Source of the DNA: Massilia solisilvae
GTDB lineage: Bacteria; Pseudomonadota; Gammaproteobacteria; Burkholderiales; Burkholderiaceae_D
DNA: 64,000 bases
Assembly: GCF_024753215.1 (NCBI RefSeq)
Contig: NZ_JANUGV010000001.1
Coordinates: 310,001 to 374,000, forward strand
Direction: 5' to 3'
The translations under genes and the position numbers were made by a program. Every line of letters begins with the position of its first letter. Positions within the stretch are counted from its first letter, which is position 1. Below the pieces are notes generated by a model. It was not told where the DNA came from, did not search any database, and saw nothing but the letters and a program-made list of their open reading frames with translations. This document shows, in pieces, positions 8,651 through 19,127 of the stretch.

Positions 8651-9346
8651 ATGGGCTTCCGATTGCTCGACAACGATGGCGCGCTGGCCAATTCCGACAG
8701 CGCGCTGTTCGACATCAAGCCAGGCTGTTTCGAGGAACGGCCGTTTTTCGTCGACAGTATTTTTACGCCGCAGGAGTGCGCCGCGATCACGCGCCAGCTC
8801 GACCTGCACGACCTGGCGCCCTCGCGGATGATGGGCGATGGCGACGATGGTTATGTCAACCTGGCGGCCCGGTCGAGCAGGCGGCTTGCGGTCGGGCCGG
8901 CGCTGAAGGAAAGCGTGTTCGCCCGCATCGACGCTGCCGTTGACAAGGCCCGCGCCGTGTTCGATATCGACGCGCGCGCCACACTGAACCGTGCCGAGGA
9001 GGACCTGCTGCTGTACGGTCCCGGCGCCGGGTTCGGCGCCCACGCCGACAACAGCCGCCTGGCGCCCGGCGCCGGCCAGGGCACCTGGCAACTGGCGCTG
9101 CCGCATCGCAAGCTGTCCGCCGTGCTGTGGCTGTCGAGCGGCGGCGAAGACTTTGCGGGCGGCGAATTCCGCTTCCTGAACATCGGCACCGAGCGCGACC
9201 AGCAGGGCATCTGCCTGCGCCCGCGCGCCGGCGTGCTGCTCGTGTTTCCCTCGCATCCGTGGTATCGCCATCAGGTGCTGCCGATCACCGCGGGCCAGCG
9301 CATCAGCTTCGTGGGCTGGTATTCCTGCGATCGCGGCGCCGGCTGA
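8651..9346 (+). CDS. 2OG-Fe(II) oxygenase (prolyl-4-hydroxylase type), RiPP tailoring candidate
   Basis: A 231-aa single-domain enzyme. The iron ligands are H131 and D133 (in FGAHADN) and H207 (in YRHQV); R217 in GQRISF is placed to bind 2-oxoglutarate. This is the P4Hc fold, which hydroxylates peptides or proteins using O2 and 2-oxoglutarate. ATG 8651 has a strong GGGAGGGG site; an upstream TTG at 8633 is less likely. It is 75 bp after the peptide gene and has no other partner nearby, so it is probably the second tailoring enzyme. Pro43-Pro44 of the peptide would be natural targets, which is inference. Confidence 0.82.
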   Translation: MGFRLLDNDGALANSDSALFDIKPGCFEERPFFVDSIFTPQECAAITRQLDLHDLAPSRMMGDGDDGYVNLAARSSRRLAVGPALKESVFARIDAAVDKARAVFDIDARATLNRAEEDLLLYGPGAGFGAHADNSRLAPGAGQGTWQLALPHRKLSAVLWLSSGGEDFAGGEFRFLNIGTERDQQGICLRPRAGVLLVFPSHPWYRHQVLPITAGQRISFVGWYSCDRGAG

Positions 9347-9688
9347 CTGCCGGCTCTGTTAGTCAGCGCACTGTCGCTGCCGGCTCTTCCTTGTATTTTT
9401 TCTATTGCGGTGACGACTTGTCGTTTCCGCCCCGTCACGCCGGGCGGCGTGCGGGTTTTACAACGGCAAAAAGGCGGGGTGATCTGCCACCATCAATGGA
9501 ACTTTTGCGCTGGCTTGGGGTCGCCAACACACACTTCTTGACCCAATGCAAAACGCAATCGAAACATTGATGCAGCGCAGGTCACTCTCGTGCCTTCGTT
9601 TCGTTTCGGGCGGAATCGGGGAAGAATGTGATGATGGTCGAGTATCGGTCTACTCCGCGTTGGTCTACATTTTTACGAGGGATACATC
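9347..9688. other. 342-bp intergenic region with possible ECF-type promoter
   Basis: No convincing gene. GGAACTT at 9498-9504, fifteen bases, then GTCGCC at 9520-9525 resembles a sigma-E class (ECF) promoter facing the DUF883-like stress gene. A weak sigma-70-like pair, TTGACC at 9538 and AAACAT at 9562, is the alternative. Either leaves an untranslated leader of over 100 nt. Confidence 0.35.
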
Positions 9689-10405
9689 ATGGATAATCAG
9701 AAGTCGAACGAGGGTAAAGCACGCGACACCAGTGCCGGCTCGGGCAGCAGCATGGGCAAGGACCAGAATGCCGGGCGCGGCAGCGCAGCCGGCAGCTCCA
9801 GCAGCACCAGCGCCGGCAGCAGCGCCGCGGGCAGCACCGGTTCGATGGGTGGCAGCAGCGCGAGCGCGGGCCAGGGCGGCAATAATGCGTCGCGCGGTAC
9901 CGGCGCTTCCGGCAGCATGGGTTCGTCGGCCAGCGGTTCGTCGGGCACCTCCGCCACCGGTTCCAGCAGCGGCATGAGCGCATCGTCGGGCACCGGCTCC
10001 ACCGGCATGGGTTCGTCGTCCAGTGGTTCGCAGGGCGGCATGGGCTCGTCGGGCAGCATGGGTTCGTCCGGCAGCACCGGCGGCTCGATGAGCCCGGCCA
10101 ACAGCGGCGACACCATGTCGCGCGCCAGCGGCGAGGCCCACCGCACCATCGACCAGGCGGCACAGGCTGCCCGCCCCATGGTGGACCGCCTGGCCAGCAC
10201 CGCGCACGCCGGCGTGGACCGCATGACCGGCATGCTCTCCGGCGCGTCGCAATCCATGAGCGAGCGTTCGCGCCAAATGAACGAGGCTGCGCAAAACTAC
10301 ATGGAGCAGGGGCGCGAATATGTGCGCAACAACCCGGGCCCGGCCATCGCCATGGCCGTCGGCGCCGGCTTTCTGCTGGCAAAAATCTTCAGCCGCCGCG
10401 ACTGA
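9689..10405 (+). CDS. Ser/Gly-rich protein with DUF883-like C-terminal membrane anchor
   Basis: A 238-aa protein in two parts. Residues 1-135 are low complexity, almost all Gly, Ser, Ala, Thr and Met in repeated GSS, MGSSGS and GSMGSS units. The C-terminal 100 residues are an amphipathic helical region (HRTIDQAAQAARPMVDRL...) ending in NNPGPAIAMAVGAGFLLAKIFSRRD. That ending is typical of the DUF883/ElaB/YqjD group, small stress-induced proteins anchored in the inner membrane, some of which bind ribosomes. The disordered head is unusual for that group. A strong terminator follows. Confidence 0.75.
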   Translation: MDNQKSNEGKARDTSAGSGSSMGKDQNAGRGSAAGSSSSTSAGSSAAGSTGSMGGSSASAGQGGNNASRGTGASGSMGSSASGSSGTSATGSSSGMSASSGTGSTGMGSSSSGSQGGMGSSGSMGSSGSTGGSMSPANSGDTMSRASGEAHRTIDQAAQAARPMVDRLASTAHAGVDRMTGMLSGASQSMSERSRQMNEAAQNYMEQGREYVRNNPGPAIAMAVGAGFLLAKIFSRRD

Positions 10406-10431
10406 TTGCGGCCGTGTTTCAGTGGTGAGCT

Positions 10432-10463
10432 GCCCGGCCGGGTCTCCTGGCCGGGCATTTTTT
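10432..10463 (+). terminator. intrinsic terminator
   Basis: Stem GCCCGGCC/GGCCGGGC with a 9-nt loop, then ATTTTTT. It ends the DUF883-like gene and lies 8 bp before the convergent RND gene stop. Confidence 0.88.
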
Positions 10464-10470
10464 CGCCTGC

Positions 10471-13400
10471 CTAGCGCGTCATCTCCGGTTCGCGCGGTTT
10501 GACCGGCGGCTTGGACCGGCGCAGCGCGCGCGCCTTGTTGCCCAGCCAGTGCTCCAGGTCGTCCACGTAGGTGAACACGGCCGGCACCACCAGCAGGCTG
10601 AGCAGGGTGGAGGTGATCAGGCCGCCGATCACGGCAATGGCCATCGGCGAACGGAAGCTCGGGTCGCCCGACCAGCCAAGGGCCAGCGGCAGCATGCCCG
10701 CACCCATCGCGATCGTGGTCATCACGATCGGCCGGCTTCGCTTGTGGCAGGCATCGACCAGCGCCTCGAAGCGGCGCATGCCGGCCTTGCGCGCCAGGAT
10801 CGCGTAATCGACCAGCAGGATCGAGTTCTTGGTCACGATCCCCATCAGCATGATCAGGCCGATCAGCGAGGGCATCGACAGCGCGCGCCCGGTCACCAGG
10901 AGCGCCACGAAGGCGCCGCCGATCGACAACGGCAGCGCGGCCAGGATCGTCAGCGGCTGCATGAAGTCGGTGAACAGCAGCACCAGCACGCCGTAGATGC
11001 ACAGCACGCCGATCAGCATGGCGATGCCGAAGCTGTCGAACAAGCCTTCCATCTCCTGCGCGTCGCCCAGGTCGGCCGCCTCCACCGACGCCGGCAGGTT
11101 CTTCATGATCGGCAGCTCGGCCGCGGCCTGGTTCGCCTCACCCAGCGAGGTGCCCGACAGTTCCACCTCCATGCGCACGTCGCGCGCGCGGTTCAGGCGG
11201 TCGATCTGCGCCGGACCGCTTTCCATCGTGATGGTCGCCACGTTGGCCAGCATCACCGGGCCGTTCTTGCCCGGCACCGTCAGGCGGCCGATGGCGTCCA
11301 GGTCGGCGCGCATCGCATCGGGCAGCTTGACGCGGATCGGCACCTGGCGGTCCGACAGGTTCATCTTCGCCAGCGCCAGGTCGTAGTCGCCGGCGGTGGC
11401 CACGCGCACCGTGGCGCCGATCGAGGCGGCGGTCACGCCCAGGTCGGCGGCGCGCGCAAAGTCGGGGCGCACGATGATCTCGGGCCGCACCAGCGCCGCG
11501 CTGGAGTGGATGTTGCCCACGCCCTTGAGCGTGCGCAGCTCGCGCTCCAGCTCGCGCGCGGTGGCCTCCAGCGCTGCCGGGTCTTCACTGCGCAGCACCA
11601 TCTCCATCTTGGTACCGGTGTCGCCCGCGCCGACTGAAAAGCGCGCGCCTGGAATGTCGGCCATTTTCGCGCGCAGCGCGGTCTCGATTTCGTCGAGCGG
11701 CTGCTTGCGCTCCTTGCGCGGCACGGTGGTGATCGTCAGCACCGCGCGGCGCGCCTCGGCCGCCGCGCCGGGGTTGAAGCCGTCGCCGCTGGAGCCGCCG
11801 CCTACCGAATTGAAGATGCTCTTCACACCCGGCACCTGCATCGCCGCCAGGCGGGCGCGCTCTGCCACCTCGTGGGTCTGCGCGAGCGTGGCGCCGGGCG
11901 CCAGCTCGACCTGGATCTGGGTCTGCGAGCGGTCGGCCGCCGGCACGAAGCCCGTCGGCAGCAGGCCGGCCAGCGCAATCGATGCGACGAACAGCAGCGT
12001 GGCGCCGATGGCGGTGGCGCGGCGATGGCGCAGGCACCAGCGCATCGCGGAAAGATAGCGCGTCATCAGGCGGCCGTCCGCTTCGTTTGCGTGCGCGGCC
12101 GGCTTGAGCAGGTAGGCCGCCATCATCGGCGTGAGCAGGCGCGCCACCAACAGCGAGGCGATGATCGCCAGCGTCGCGGTCCAGCCGAACTGCTTGAAGA
12201 ATTTGCCGGGAATGCCGCCCATGAAGGCGGTGGGCAGGAACACGGCCACCAGCGAGAAGGTGGTGGCGATCACCGCCATGCCGATTTCGTCGGCCGCGTC
12301 CAGCGCCGCCTGCATCGGCGTTTTCCCCATCCGCAGGTGGCGCGCAATGTTCTCGATCTCGACGATCGCGTCGTCCACCAGCACACCCACCACCAGCGCA
12401 AGCGACAGCAGCGTCACGCCGTTGAGCGTGTAGCCGAACAGGTACTGGCCCAGGAACGCGGGAATGGCCGACAGCGGCAGCGCGGCCGCCGCCACCAGCG
12501 TGGCGCGCCAGTCGCGCAGGAACCACCACACCACCAGCACCGCCAGGATGCCGCCCTCGTACAGCATCTCCATCGACGCCTTGAAGTTTTCCTCTACGTA
12601 CCCGACGTTGTCGATCACCTCGCGCAGCACCATTTCCGGGTGTTCCTTCTGCAGCGTGGCCACCGCCTCGCGCACGCCGCGCGCAACGTCGATCTCGCTG
12701 GCTCCGCGCGTGCGGAAAATCTCGAAGCCGACTACCTTGCGCCCGTCCTGCTCGGCGATGGCGCGCGGCTCGGCGACGGTGTCCGTGACCTTCGCCACCT
12801 GATCCAGCCGCACGTGGCGGCCGTCGCCCAGCGGCACGTCCATCGCCGCCAGTTCCTGCGCCGTCTTCACGGTGGCGATGGTGCGCACCGACTGCTCGGC
12901 GCCGCCCACGTCGCCGCGCCCGCCCGGTTCCTCGCGCTGCACGTTGCGCAGCATGCGCGACACGTCCAGGGCCGAAACCTTCAGCGCCGCCATGCGCGCG
13001 TCGTCCAGCTCCACGCGCAGCTCGCGCGAGACGCCGCCCACGCGCTTGACCGATCCCACGCCCGGCACCGACAGCAGCCGCTTGGAGACCGCGTTATCGA
13101 CGAACCAGCTCAGGTCCTGGTCATCCGGACCGGCGCCGCCCCTGGCCTTGTTCGCTTCGGCGGTGAAGGTCAGCACCACGCGCCCGGCGGTGACGGTCTT
13201 GGTCACGCTCGGGTCGCGCATCTCGGCCGGCAGGTCGGCGCGCACCCGCGCCACCGCGTCGCGCACGTCGTTGACCGCCTCGGCCGGGTCTTTGTCCAGG
13301 ATGAACTCGACCGTTACGTTGGCCACCCCATCGAGCACCTGGGTGTAGATGTTCTTCACGCCCTGCAGCGTGGCGACCGAGTTCTCGATCTTGCGCGCGA

Positions 13401-13587
13401 CTTCGGTTTCGAGCTGGGCCGGCGCGGCGCCGTCGAGCGTGGCGCTGACGGTCACGATCGGCAGCTCGATGTCGGGAAAGTCCTGGACCTTGTTGGCCTT
13501 GTAGGCGATCAGGCCGGCCAGCGTGAGCAGGGCGAACAGCATGATCGCCGGGATCGGGTTCCGGATCGAGAGAGCGGAGAAATTCAT
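10471..13587 (-). CDS. RND efflux transporter, inner-membrane pump (HAE1/AcrB type)
   Basis: A 1038-aa pump of full RND length: an N-terminal helix, two large periplasmic loops and two groups of six helices. TM4 carries the proton-relay Asp pair in GVLVDDAIVEIEN, which places it with the hydrophobe/amphiphile exporters rather than the heavy-metal (CzcA) group. It forms a trimer with the membrane fusion protein encoded 10 bp upstream. No outer-membrane TolC-like gene is present in the operon, so a channel encoded elsewhere must be used. Substrate unknown. Confidence 0.93.
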   Translation of the reverse strand: MNFSALSIRNPIPAIMLFALLTLAGLIAYKANKVQDFPDIELPIVTVSATLDGAAPAQLETEVARKIENSVATLQGVKNIYTQVLDGVANVTVEFILDKDPAEAVNDVRDAVARVRADLPAEMRDPSVTKTVTAGRVVLTFTAEANKARGGAGPDDQDLSWFVDNAVSKRLLSVPGVGSVKRVGGVSRELRVELDDARMAALKVSALDVSRMLRNVQREEPGGRGDVGGAEQSVRTIATVKTAQELAAMDVPLGDGRHVRLDQVAKVTDTVAEPRAIAEQDGRKVVGFEIFRTRGASEIDVARGVREAVATLQKEHPEMVLREVIDNVGYVEENFKASMEMLYEGGILAVLVVWWFLRDWRATLVAAAALPLSAIPAFLGQYLFGYTLNGVTLLSLALVVGVLVDDAIVEIENIARHLRMGKTPMQAALDAADEIGMAVIATTFSLVAVFLPTAFMGGIPGKFFKQFGWTATLAIIASLLVARLLTPMMAAYLLKPAAHANEADGRLMTRYLSAMRWCLRHRRATAIGATLLFVASIALAGLLPTGFVPAADRSQTQIQVELAPGATLAQTHEVAERARLAAMQVPGVKSIFNSVGGGSSGDGFNPGAAAEARRAVLTITTVPRKERKQPLDEIETALRAKMADIPGARFSVGAGDTGTKMEMVLRSEDPAALEATARELERELRTLKGVGNIHSSAALVRPEIIVRPDFARAADLGVTAASIGATVRVATAGDYDLALAKMNLSDRQVPIRVKLPDAMRADLDAIGRLTVPGKNGPVMLANVATITMESGPAQIDRLNRARDVRMEVELSGTSLGEANQAAAELPIMKNLPASVEAADLGDAQEMEGLFDSFGIAMLIGVLCIYGVLVLLFTDFMQPLTILAALPLSIGGAFVALLVTGRALSMPSLIGLIMLMGIVTKNSILLVDYAILARKAGMRRFEALVDACHKRSRPIVMTTIAMGAGMLPLALGWSGDPSFRSPMAIAVIGGLITSTLLSLLVVPAVFTYVDDLEHWLGNKARALRRSKPPVKPREPEMTR

Positions 13588-13597
13588 GGCCGGCCCT

Positions 13598-14740
13598 TCA
13601 GCGGCGCGCCAGTGCGCCTTGCGCGGCGGCCGGCACGTTGCGCACCAGGTCCCCGTCGTTGAGGAAGCCGGCCCCGCTCACCACGATCACCGCGTCCGGA
13701 TTCAGGCCCGACACCACCTCCACGCGCTCGCCCAGGCGGCGGCCGGTGGCCACCTTCAGCTGGCTCACGCGCTGGTCCGCGTTCAGCCGGAACACGTACG
13801 AGAAGCCGTCGCGCACGGCGATGGCCTGGGTGGGCACGGTCAGCGCCCCGGATTCGCCCAGTTCGAACTGCCCGCTGGCGAACATGCCGGCCTTGAACGG
13901 CGCGTTGGCCGCGAGCGAAGGCGGCAAGTCCACGTACACCAGCGCGTTGCGCGTCTGCGGGTCGATGGTCGGGCCGACCGTGCGCACGCGGCCGGTCAGC
14001 TCGCTGCCGTTGGCGGCCTTCACCGCGACCTTGGCGCCCGGCTTGATGCGCACCAGCTCCGCCGCGGTGACCTCGGCGCGCCATTCCAGCCGCCCCTGGC
14101 GGATCAGCCGGAACAGCTCGGTGCCCACGCCCACCACGGCGCCCACGGTGGCGTTGCGCGCGGAGATGATGCCGCTGTCGGGCGCCACCACCTGGGTGTA
14201 CTTGAGCCGCAGCTGCTGCTGCGCCAGGCCTGCCTTTGCCGCGGCCACGCGCGCGCTGGCGGTACGCTCGGCCGTGAGGTACTGCGTGATCTGCTGTTCG
14301 CTGAAGGCGCCGGTGTCCTTCAGCGCGCGGGCGCGCTGCGCGTCCGCCTCGGCAGCGGCGGCGTTGGCCTGCGCCTCCTGCACCAGGGCGCGCGCCTGCT
14401 CGACGTCGGCCACCACGGTCTCGGACGAAAACACGGCCAGCACCTGGCCCTTCTTGACCACGTCGCCCACGTTCACGCGCACCTCGGCCAGTTTCAGCCC
14501 GCCCGACTCGCTGCCGATCACAGCCTCCTGCCAGGCCGCGACGTTGCCGTTGGCGCCCAGGCGGATGGGCAGCGTTGCGCTTTGCGGGCGGCCGGTGGTG
14601 ACGGTGAGCGCGGGCTTGGCCGGTTCGGCCTTCTTGTCGTCCGCGGCAGCGCCGGCCGAGGCCAGCACGCCGAGAAAGCACAGCGAGCAAAAAAGGGCGA
14701 GGATGGCAGCCGCGCCGGGTTTGAGTCTGGTCGAGGTCAT
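13598..14740 (-). CDS. RND periplasmic adaptor (membrane fusion protein)
   Basis: A 380-aa exported adaptor linking the RND pump to an outer-membrane channel. The N-terminal hydrophobic segment ends about residue 34 (FLGVLASAGAAA). The lipoyl-like half AWQEAVIGSESGGLKLAEVRVNVGDVVKKGQVLA, an alpha-hairpin of coiled coil (residues 110-175), the second lipoyl half and a beta-barrel follow in normal order. The start is taken at ATG 14740, where a signal sequence begins; upstream codons overlap the previous gene's end. It lies 13 nt after the DUF3147 stop. Confidence 0.92.
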   Translation of the reverse strand: MTSTRLKPGAAAILALFCSLCFLGVLASAGAAADDKKAEPAKPALTVTTGRPQSATLPIRLGANGNVAAWQEAVIGSESGGLKLAEVRVNVGDVVKKGQVLAVFSSETVVADVEQARALVQEAQANAAAAEADAQRARALKDTGAFSEQQITQYLTAERTASARVAAAKAGLAQQQLRLKYTQVVAPDSGIISARNATVGAVVGVGTELFRLIRQGRLEWRAEVTAAELVRIKPGAKVAVKAANGSELTGRVRTVGPTIDPQTRNALVYVDLPPSLAANAPFKAGMFASGQFELGESGALTVPTQAIAVRDGFSYVFRLNADQRVSQLKVATGRRLGERVEVVSGLNPDAVIVVSGAGFLNDGDLVRNVPAAAQGALARR

Positions 14741-14753
14741 GTCGTTGTCAGTG

Positions 14754-15104
14754 TCAGAGCAGTTCGATGCCAAAGCGCCGCACCAGCAGCGCGAACAGGC
14801 CAAAGCAGACCACCGTGATCAGCACGCTCGCCAGCATGGTGGGCCAGAATCCAATGCGCCCCAGCAGCGCCGGGAACGCGGCAAACATGGGCAGGGTCGG
14901 AATCACGTACCACAGCGTGTACCACGCATGGTTGGCCACCTTCGACTCGGGCTGGTGCTCCAGGTGCAGCCAGATCAGCGCGAGGAAGGTCACGATCGGC
15001 AGCGCGCCGATGAAGCCGCCCAGGCGGTCGCTGCGTTTGGCGATCTCGGAGATCAGCACCACCACGCCGGCGGTGATCAGGTATTTCGTGACGAGCCAGG
15101 CCAT
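14754..15104 (-). CDS. DUF3147-family inner-membrane protein
   Basis: A 116-aa protein with four predicted membrane helices. The features are the SDRLGGFIGALPIVTFLALIW block after helix 1 and a HAWYTLWYVIPTLPMFAAFP stretch, which fit DUF3147, a family of unknown function. An in-frame TTG at 15116 would add four residues; neither start has a clear ribosome binding site. It is the first gene of the three-gene operon with the RND adaptor and pump. Confidence 0.78.
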   Translation of the reverse strand: MAWLVTKYLITAGVVVLISEIAKRSDRLGGFIGALPIVTFLALIWLHLEHQPESKVANHAWYTLWYVIPTLPMFAAFPALLGRIGFWPTMLASVLITVVCFGLFALLVRRFGIELL

Positions 15105-15251
15105 GATTTCTGACAAAAATTGAAACGAAACAGTCTACCAAATTTACCGGCCACGGCCGTCGTTACATTTGCTTACAGCTGAAACAACACATACCATCAA
15201 GCATCATTGAGGTCCGGTATAAATACTGAACAACCATCACTGGAAGGGATT

Positions 15252-16901
<1,650 letters not shown>

Positions 16902-16914
16902 CCAGGAGAACAAC

Positions 16915-18144
16915 ATGAAACGAAGAGACTTCCTGAATGCGCTGGCCAGCGCAAGCCTGGTGGTGCCGCTGGGCCGCGGCGCGTGGGCCGCGACCTCGGA
17001 CAACCCGACCGGCCGCAAGCTGGTGGTCGTGATGCTGCGCGGTGCGGTGGACGGGCTGAACGTGGTGGCCCCGGTCGGCGACGCCGAATACTTGCGGCTG
17101 CGCCCGACCATCGGCCTGGCCGCACCCGGCGCCGAGAACGGCGCGATTGCCCTGGACGGCTACTTCGGCATGCACCCGGCGCTGGCCAGCCTGCAGCCGC
17201 TGTGGCAGGAAAAGAAGCTCGCCTTCGTGCACGCCAGCGGTTCGCCCGACGAGACGCGCTCGCACTTCGACGCCCAGGACTACATGGAATCGGCCACCCC
17301 GGGCCGCAAGAACACGCCGGACGGCTGGATGAACCGCCTCGTCGCCCAGCTGCCCGGCCAGTCCACGCCCAGCCGCCTGCTGGGCATTGGCCCGGTCATG
17401 CCGCGCATCCTGTCGGGTAGCGCAGCCGCCATCAACCTGCCCAACGGCGCGGCCGGCACGCGCGCCAACATCCTCGACCGGCCCAACATCGGCGCCGCGT
17501 TCGACCAGCTGTACGCGAACGACCCGCGTTTCGGCCGTGCCTACCAGGACGGCAAGAGCGCGCACAAGGAAGTGATGGAAGCGGCCGAGAGCCGCGAGAT
17601 GCAGATGGCCGACCGCGGCGCGCCGCTGCCCAACGGCTTTCCCGACGATGCGGCGCGCCTGGCCACGCTGATGCGTAACGATCCGCGCATCCAGCTCGCG
17701 TTCGTGGCGCTGGGCGGCTGGGACACGCACACCAGCCAGGGCGCCGGCAGCGGCCAGCTGGCCAACCGGCTGGCGCCGCTGGCGCAGGGCCTTGCGGTGC
17801 TGGCCCAGCGGCTCGGCCCCCTGTTCGACGACACCACGATCGTGGTCATGTCCGAGTTTGGCCGCACCGCGCACGAGAACGGCAACGGCGGCACCGACCA
17901 CGGCCATGGCAATGTGATGTGGGTGCTGGGCGGGCGGGTCAACGGCGGCAAGGTGCATGGCGACTGGCCCGGCATCGGCGAATCGGCGCTCAACGAAGGG
18001 CGCGACCTGGCGGTGACCACGGACTTTCGCGCGGTGCTGGCGCAGGTGGCAGAGCGGCACCTGCGGTTGTCCGACAAGGCGCTGGCGCAGATTTTTCCTG
18101 CAGTGCCGCAAAAGCAGGCCGGTTTCGAACTGTTCAGGGCCTAG
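16915..18144 (+). CDS. Tat-exported DUF1501-domain protein
   Basis: A 409-aa protein starting MKRRDFLNALASASLVV, a twin-arginine signal ending near GAWA. The body has the DUF1501 features: KLVVVMLRGAVDGLNVV, HPALASLQPLWQEKKLAFVHA, RSHFDAQDYME, WDTHTSQG and VMSEFGRTAHENGNGGTDHGHGN. These motifs are shared with the alkaline-phosphatase/sulfatase superfamily, so a metal-dependent hydrolase fold is likely, but the substrate is unknown. Export in folded form by Tat fits a metalloprotein. It partners the DUF1800 gene just upstream. Confidence 0.9.
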   Translation: MKRRDFLNALASASLVVPLGRGAWAATSDNPTGRKLVVVMLRGAVDGLNVVAPVGDAEYLRLRPTIGLAAPGAENGAIALDGYFGMHPALASLQPLWQEKKLAFVHASGSPDETRSHFDAQDYMESATPGRKNTPDGWMNRLVAQLPGQSTPSRLLGIGPVMPRILSGSAAAINLPNGAAGTRANILDRPNIGAAFDQLYANDPRFGRAYQDGKSAHKEVMEAAESREMQMADRGAPLPNGFPDDAARLATLMRNDPRIQLAFVALGGWDTHTSQGAGSGQLANRLAPLAQGLAVLAQRLGPLFDDTTIVVMSEFGRTAHENGNGGTDHGHGNVMWVLGGRVNGGKVHGDWPGIGESALNEGRDLAVTTDFRAVLAQVAERHLRLSDKALAQIFPAVPQKQAGFELFRA

Positions 18145-18257
18145 TCCTACTTTGGGGGAGAGGCTGCGCCTACAGTATTTCTACCGTATTGCAGCGCACA
18201 ATAAATCGGACTATATTGTGTACGTCTCCTCCAGTTTTCTCCGAAAACCTGGATTCT

Positions 18258-18294
18258 CGCCCGCCGCCTCCCAGGCCTCGCGGGCGTTTTTTTT
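18258..18294 (+). terminator. intrinsic terminator
   Basis: Stem CGCCCG/CGGGCG closing a 17-nt loop, then eight T. It lies 114 bp after the DUF1501 stop and points in that direction. Confidence 0.7.
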
Positions 18295-18348
18295 GCCTGG
18301 TGGGGCAGGGTGGGCGTTCGACGTTCGCACCAGGATGGTGCGTGGTCG

Positions 18349-19086
18349 TCAGGCGTCGTCGCCCTGGAAGGCGCCCGCCCGATAGGTCAGCACCAGCGTA
18401 TCGCGATGCCCATTGTCGCCGGTCGGCTGGATAGGCGTGGACTCGTGGATCACCGCTTCGTCGTCCAGCAGCAGCATGGTCCACGGCTCGAGCATCGTAA
18501 ACCGCTTGCCGTCCGGGCCGTTGGCCTCGAACACGCGCGTTTCGCCGCCCTTGACGTTGTGGCGCTCGACCAGTATCACCGCGACGAAATCGACGCCGTC
18601 GCGGTGCGCGCCTTCGGGCGTGGGACGGCCAATGCCTTCGGCGGTATCGATGCGGAACTGGTGCGCCTCGATGAACCACGGCTGGCGCCCCTTCACGCTC
18701 GAACAGACCTCGCCCAACGCGCGCAGCAGGCGCTGCCAGGCGCTGTGCGCGACCGTGGCCGGCTCCACCGGCTCGAACAGCCGGTGCATCCCGCCGTGCA
18801 GCGCGTTGTACTCGACCGGCTGCCAGTGCGCCCGGTGCGGCGCCTGCTCCAGCACGCCCTGCCGTTCTATGAAGCAGGAGTGGCGCCGCTGCCGGTAGTG
18901 GCCGCCGTCGCGCAGGTACTTGTCCGGCGCGAGCCGGTTCCAGCTCGGCGCCAGCGCGTCCAGTTCGTCAACTGTGCAGCCGGCCAGCGCCGCCACGTCC
19001 TCCGGACGGACGAGCGCGTAGCCCTGGGTGCGCAGCGCCTCGGCGATGCGCGGTAGTGGTGTAAACGGTTGTGCTGAAGTGCTCAT
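18349..19086 (-). CDS. 2OG-Fe dioxygenase family protein (PF10014-like)
   Basis: A 245-aa enzyme resembling the 2OG-Fe_Oxy_2 group, which includes bacterial L-isoleucine hydroxylases. The iron site is H161-R-D163 (in EGAHRDG) and H214 (in VIHEST), with an Arg in RDTLVLTYR to hold 2-oxoglutarate. It follows the TonB receptor gene on the same strand after 41 bp. It is unrelated in layout to the P4H-type oxygenase at 8651. Substrate unknown; a free amino acid is the family precedent. Confidence 0.8.
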   Translation of the reverse strand: MSTSAQPFTPLPRIAEALRTQGYALVRPEDVAALAGCTVDELDALAPSWNRLAPDKYLRDGGHYRQRRHSCFIERQGVLEQAPHRAHWQPVEYNALHGGMHRLFEPVEPATVAHSAWQRLLRALGEVCSSVKGRQPWFIEAHQFRIDTAEGIGRPTPEGAHRDGVDFVAVILVERHNVKGGETRVFEANGPDGKRFTMLEPWTMLLLDDEAVIHESTPIQPTGDNGHRDTLVLTYRAGAFQGDDA

Positions 19087-19127
19087 GCAAAATAGCGTAG
19101 CACTTTTCAAACCAGGCCGTTCGGGGC

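Noticed and set aside
19087..19127. AGGCC/GGCCT structure after the TonB receptor gene as a terminator.
   Set aside because: Five-bp stem without T-run; the following 2OG-Fe gene may be co-transcribed.
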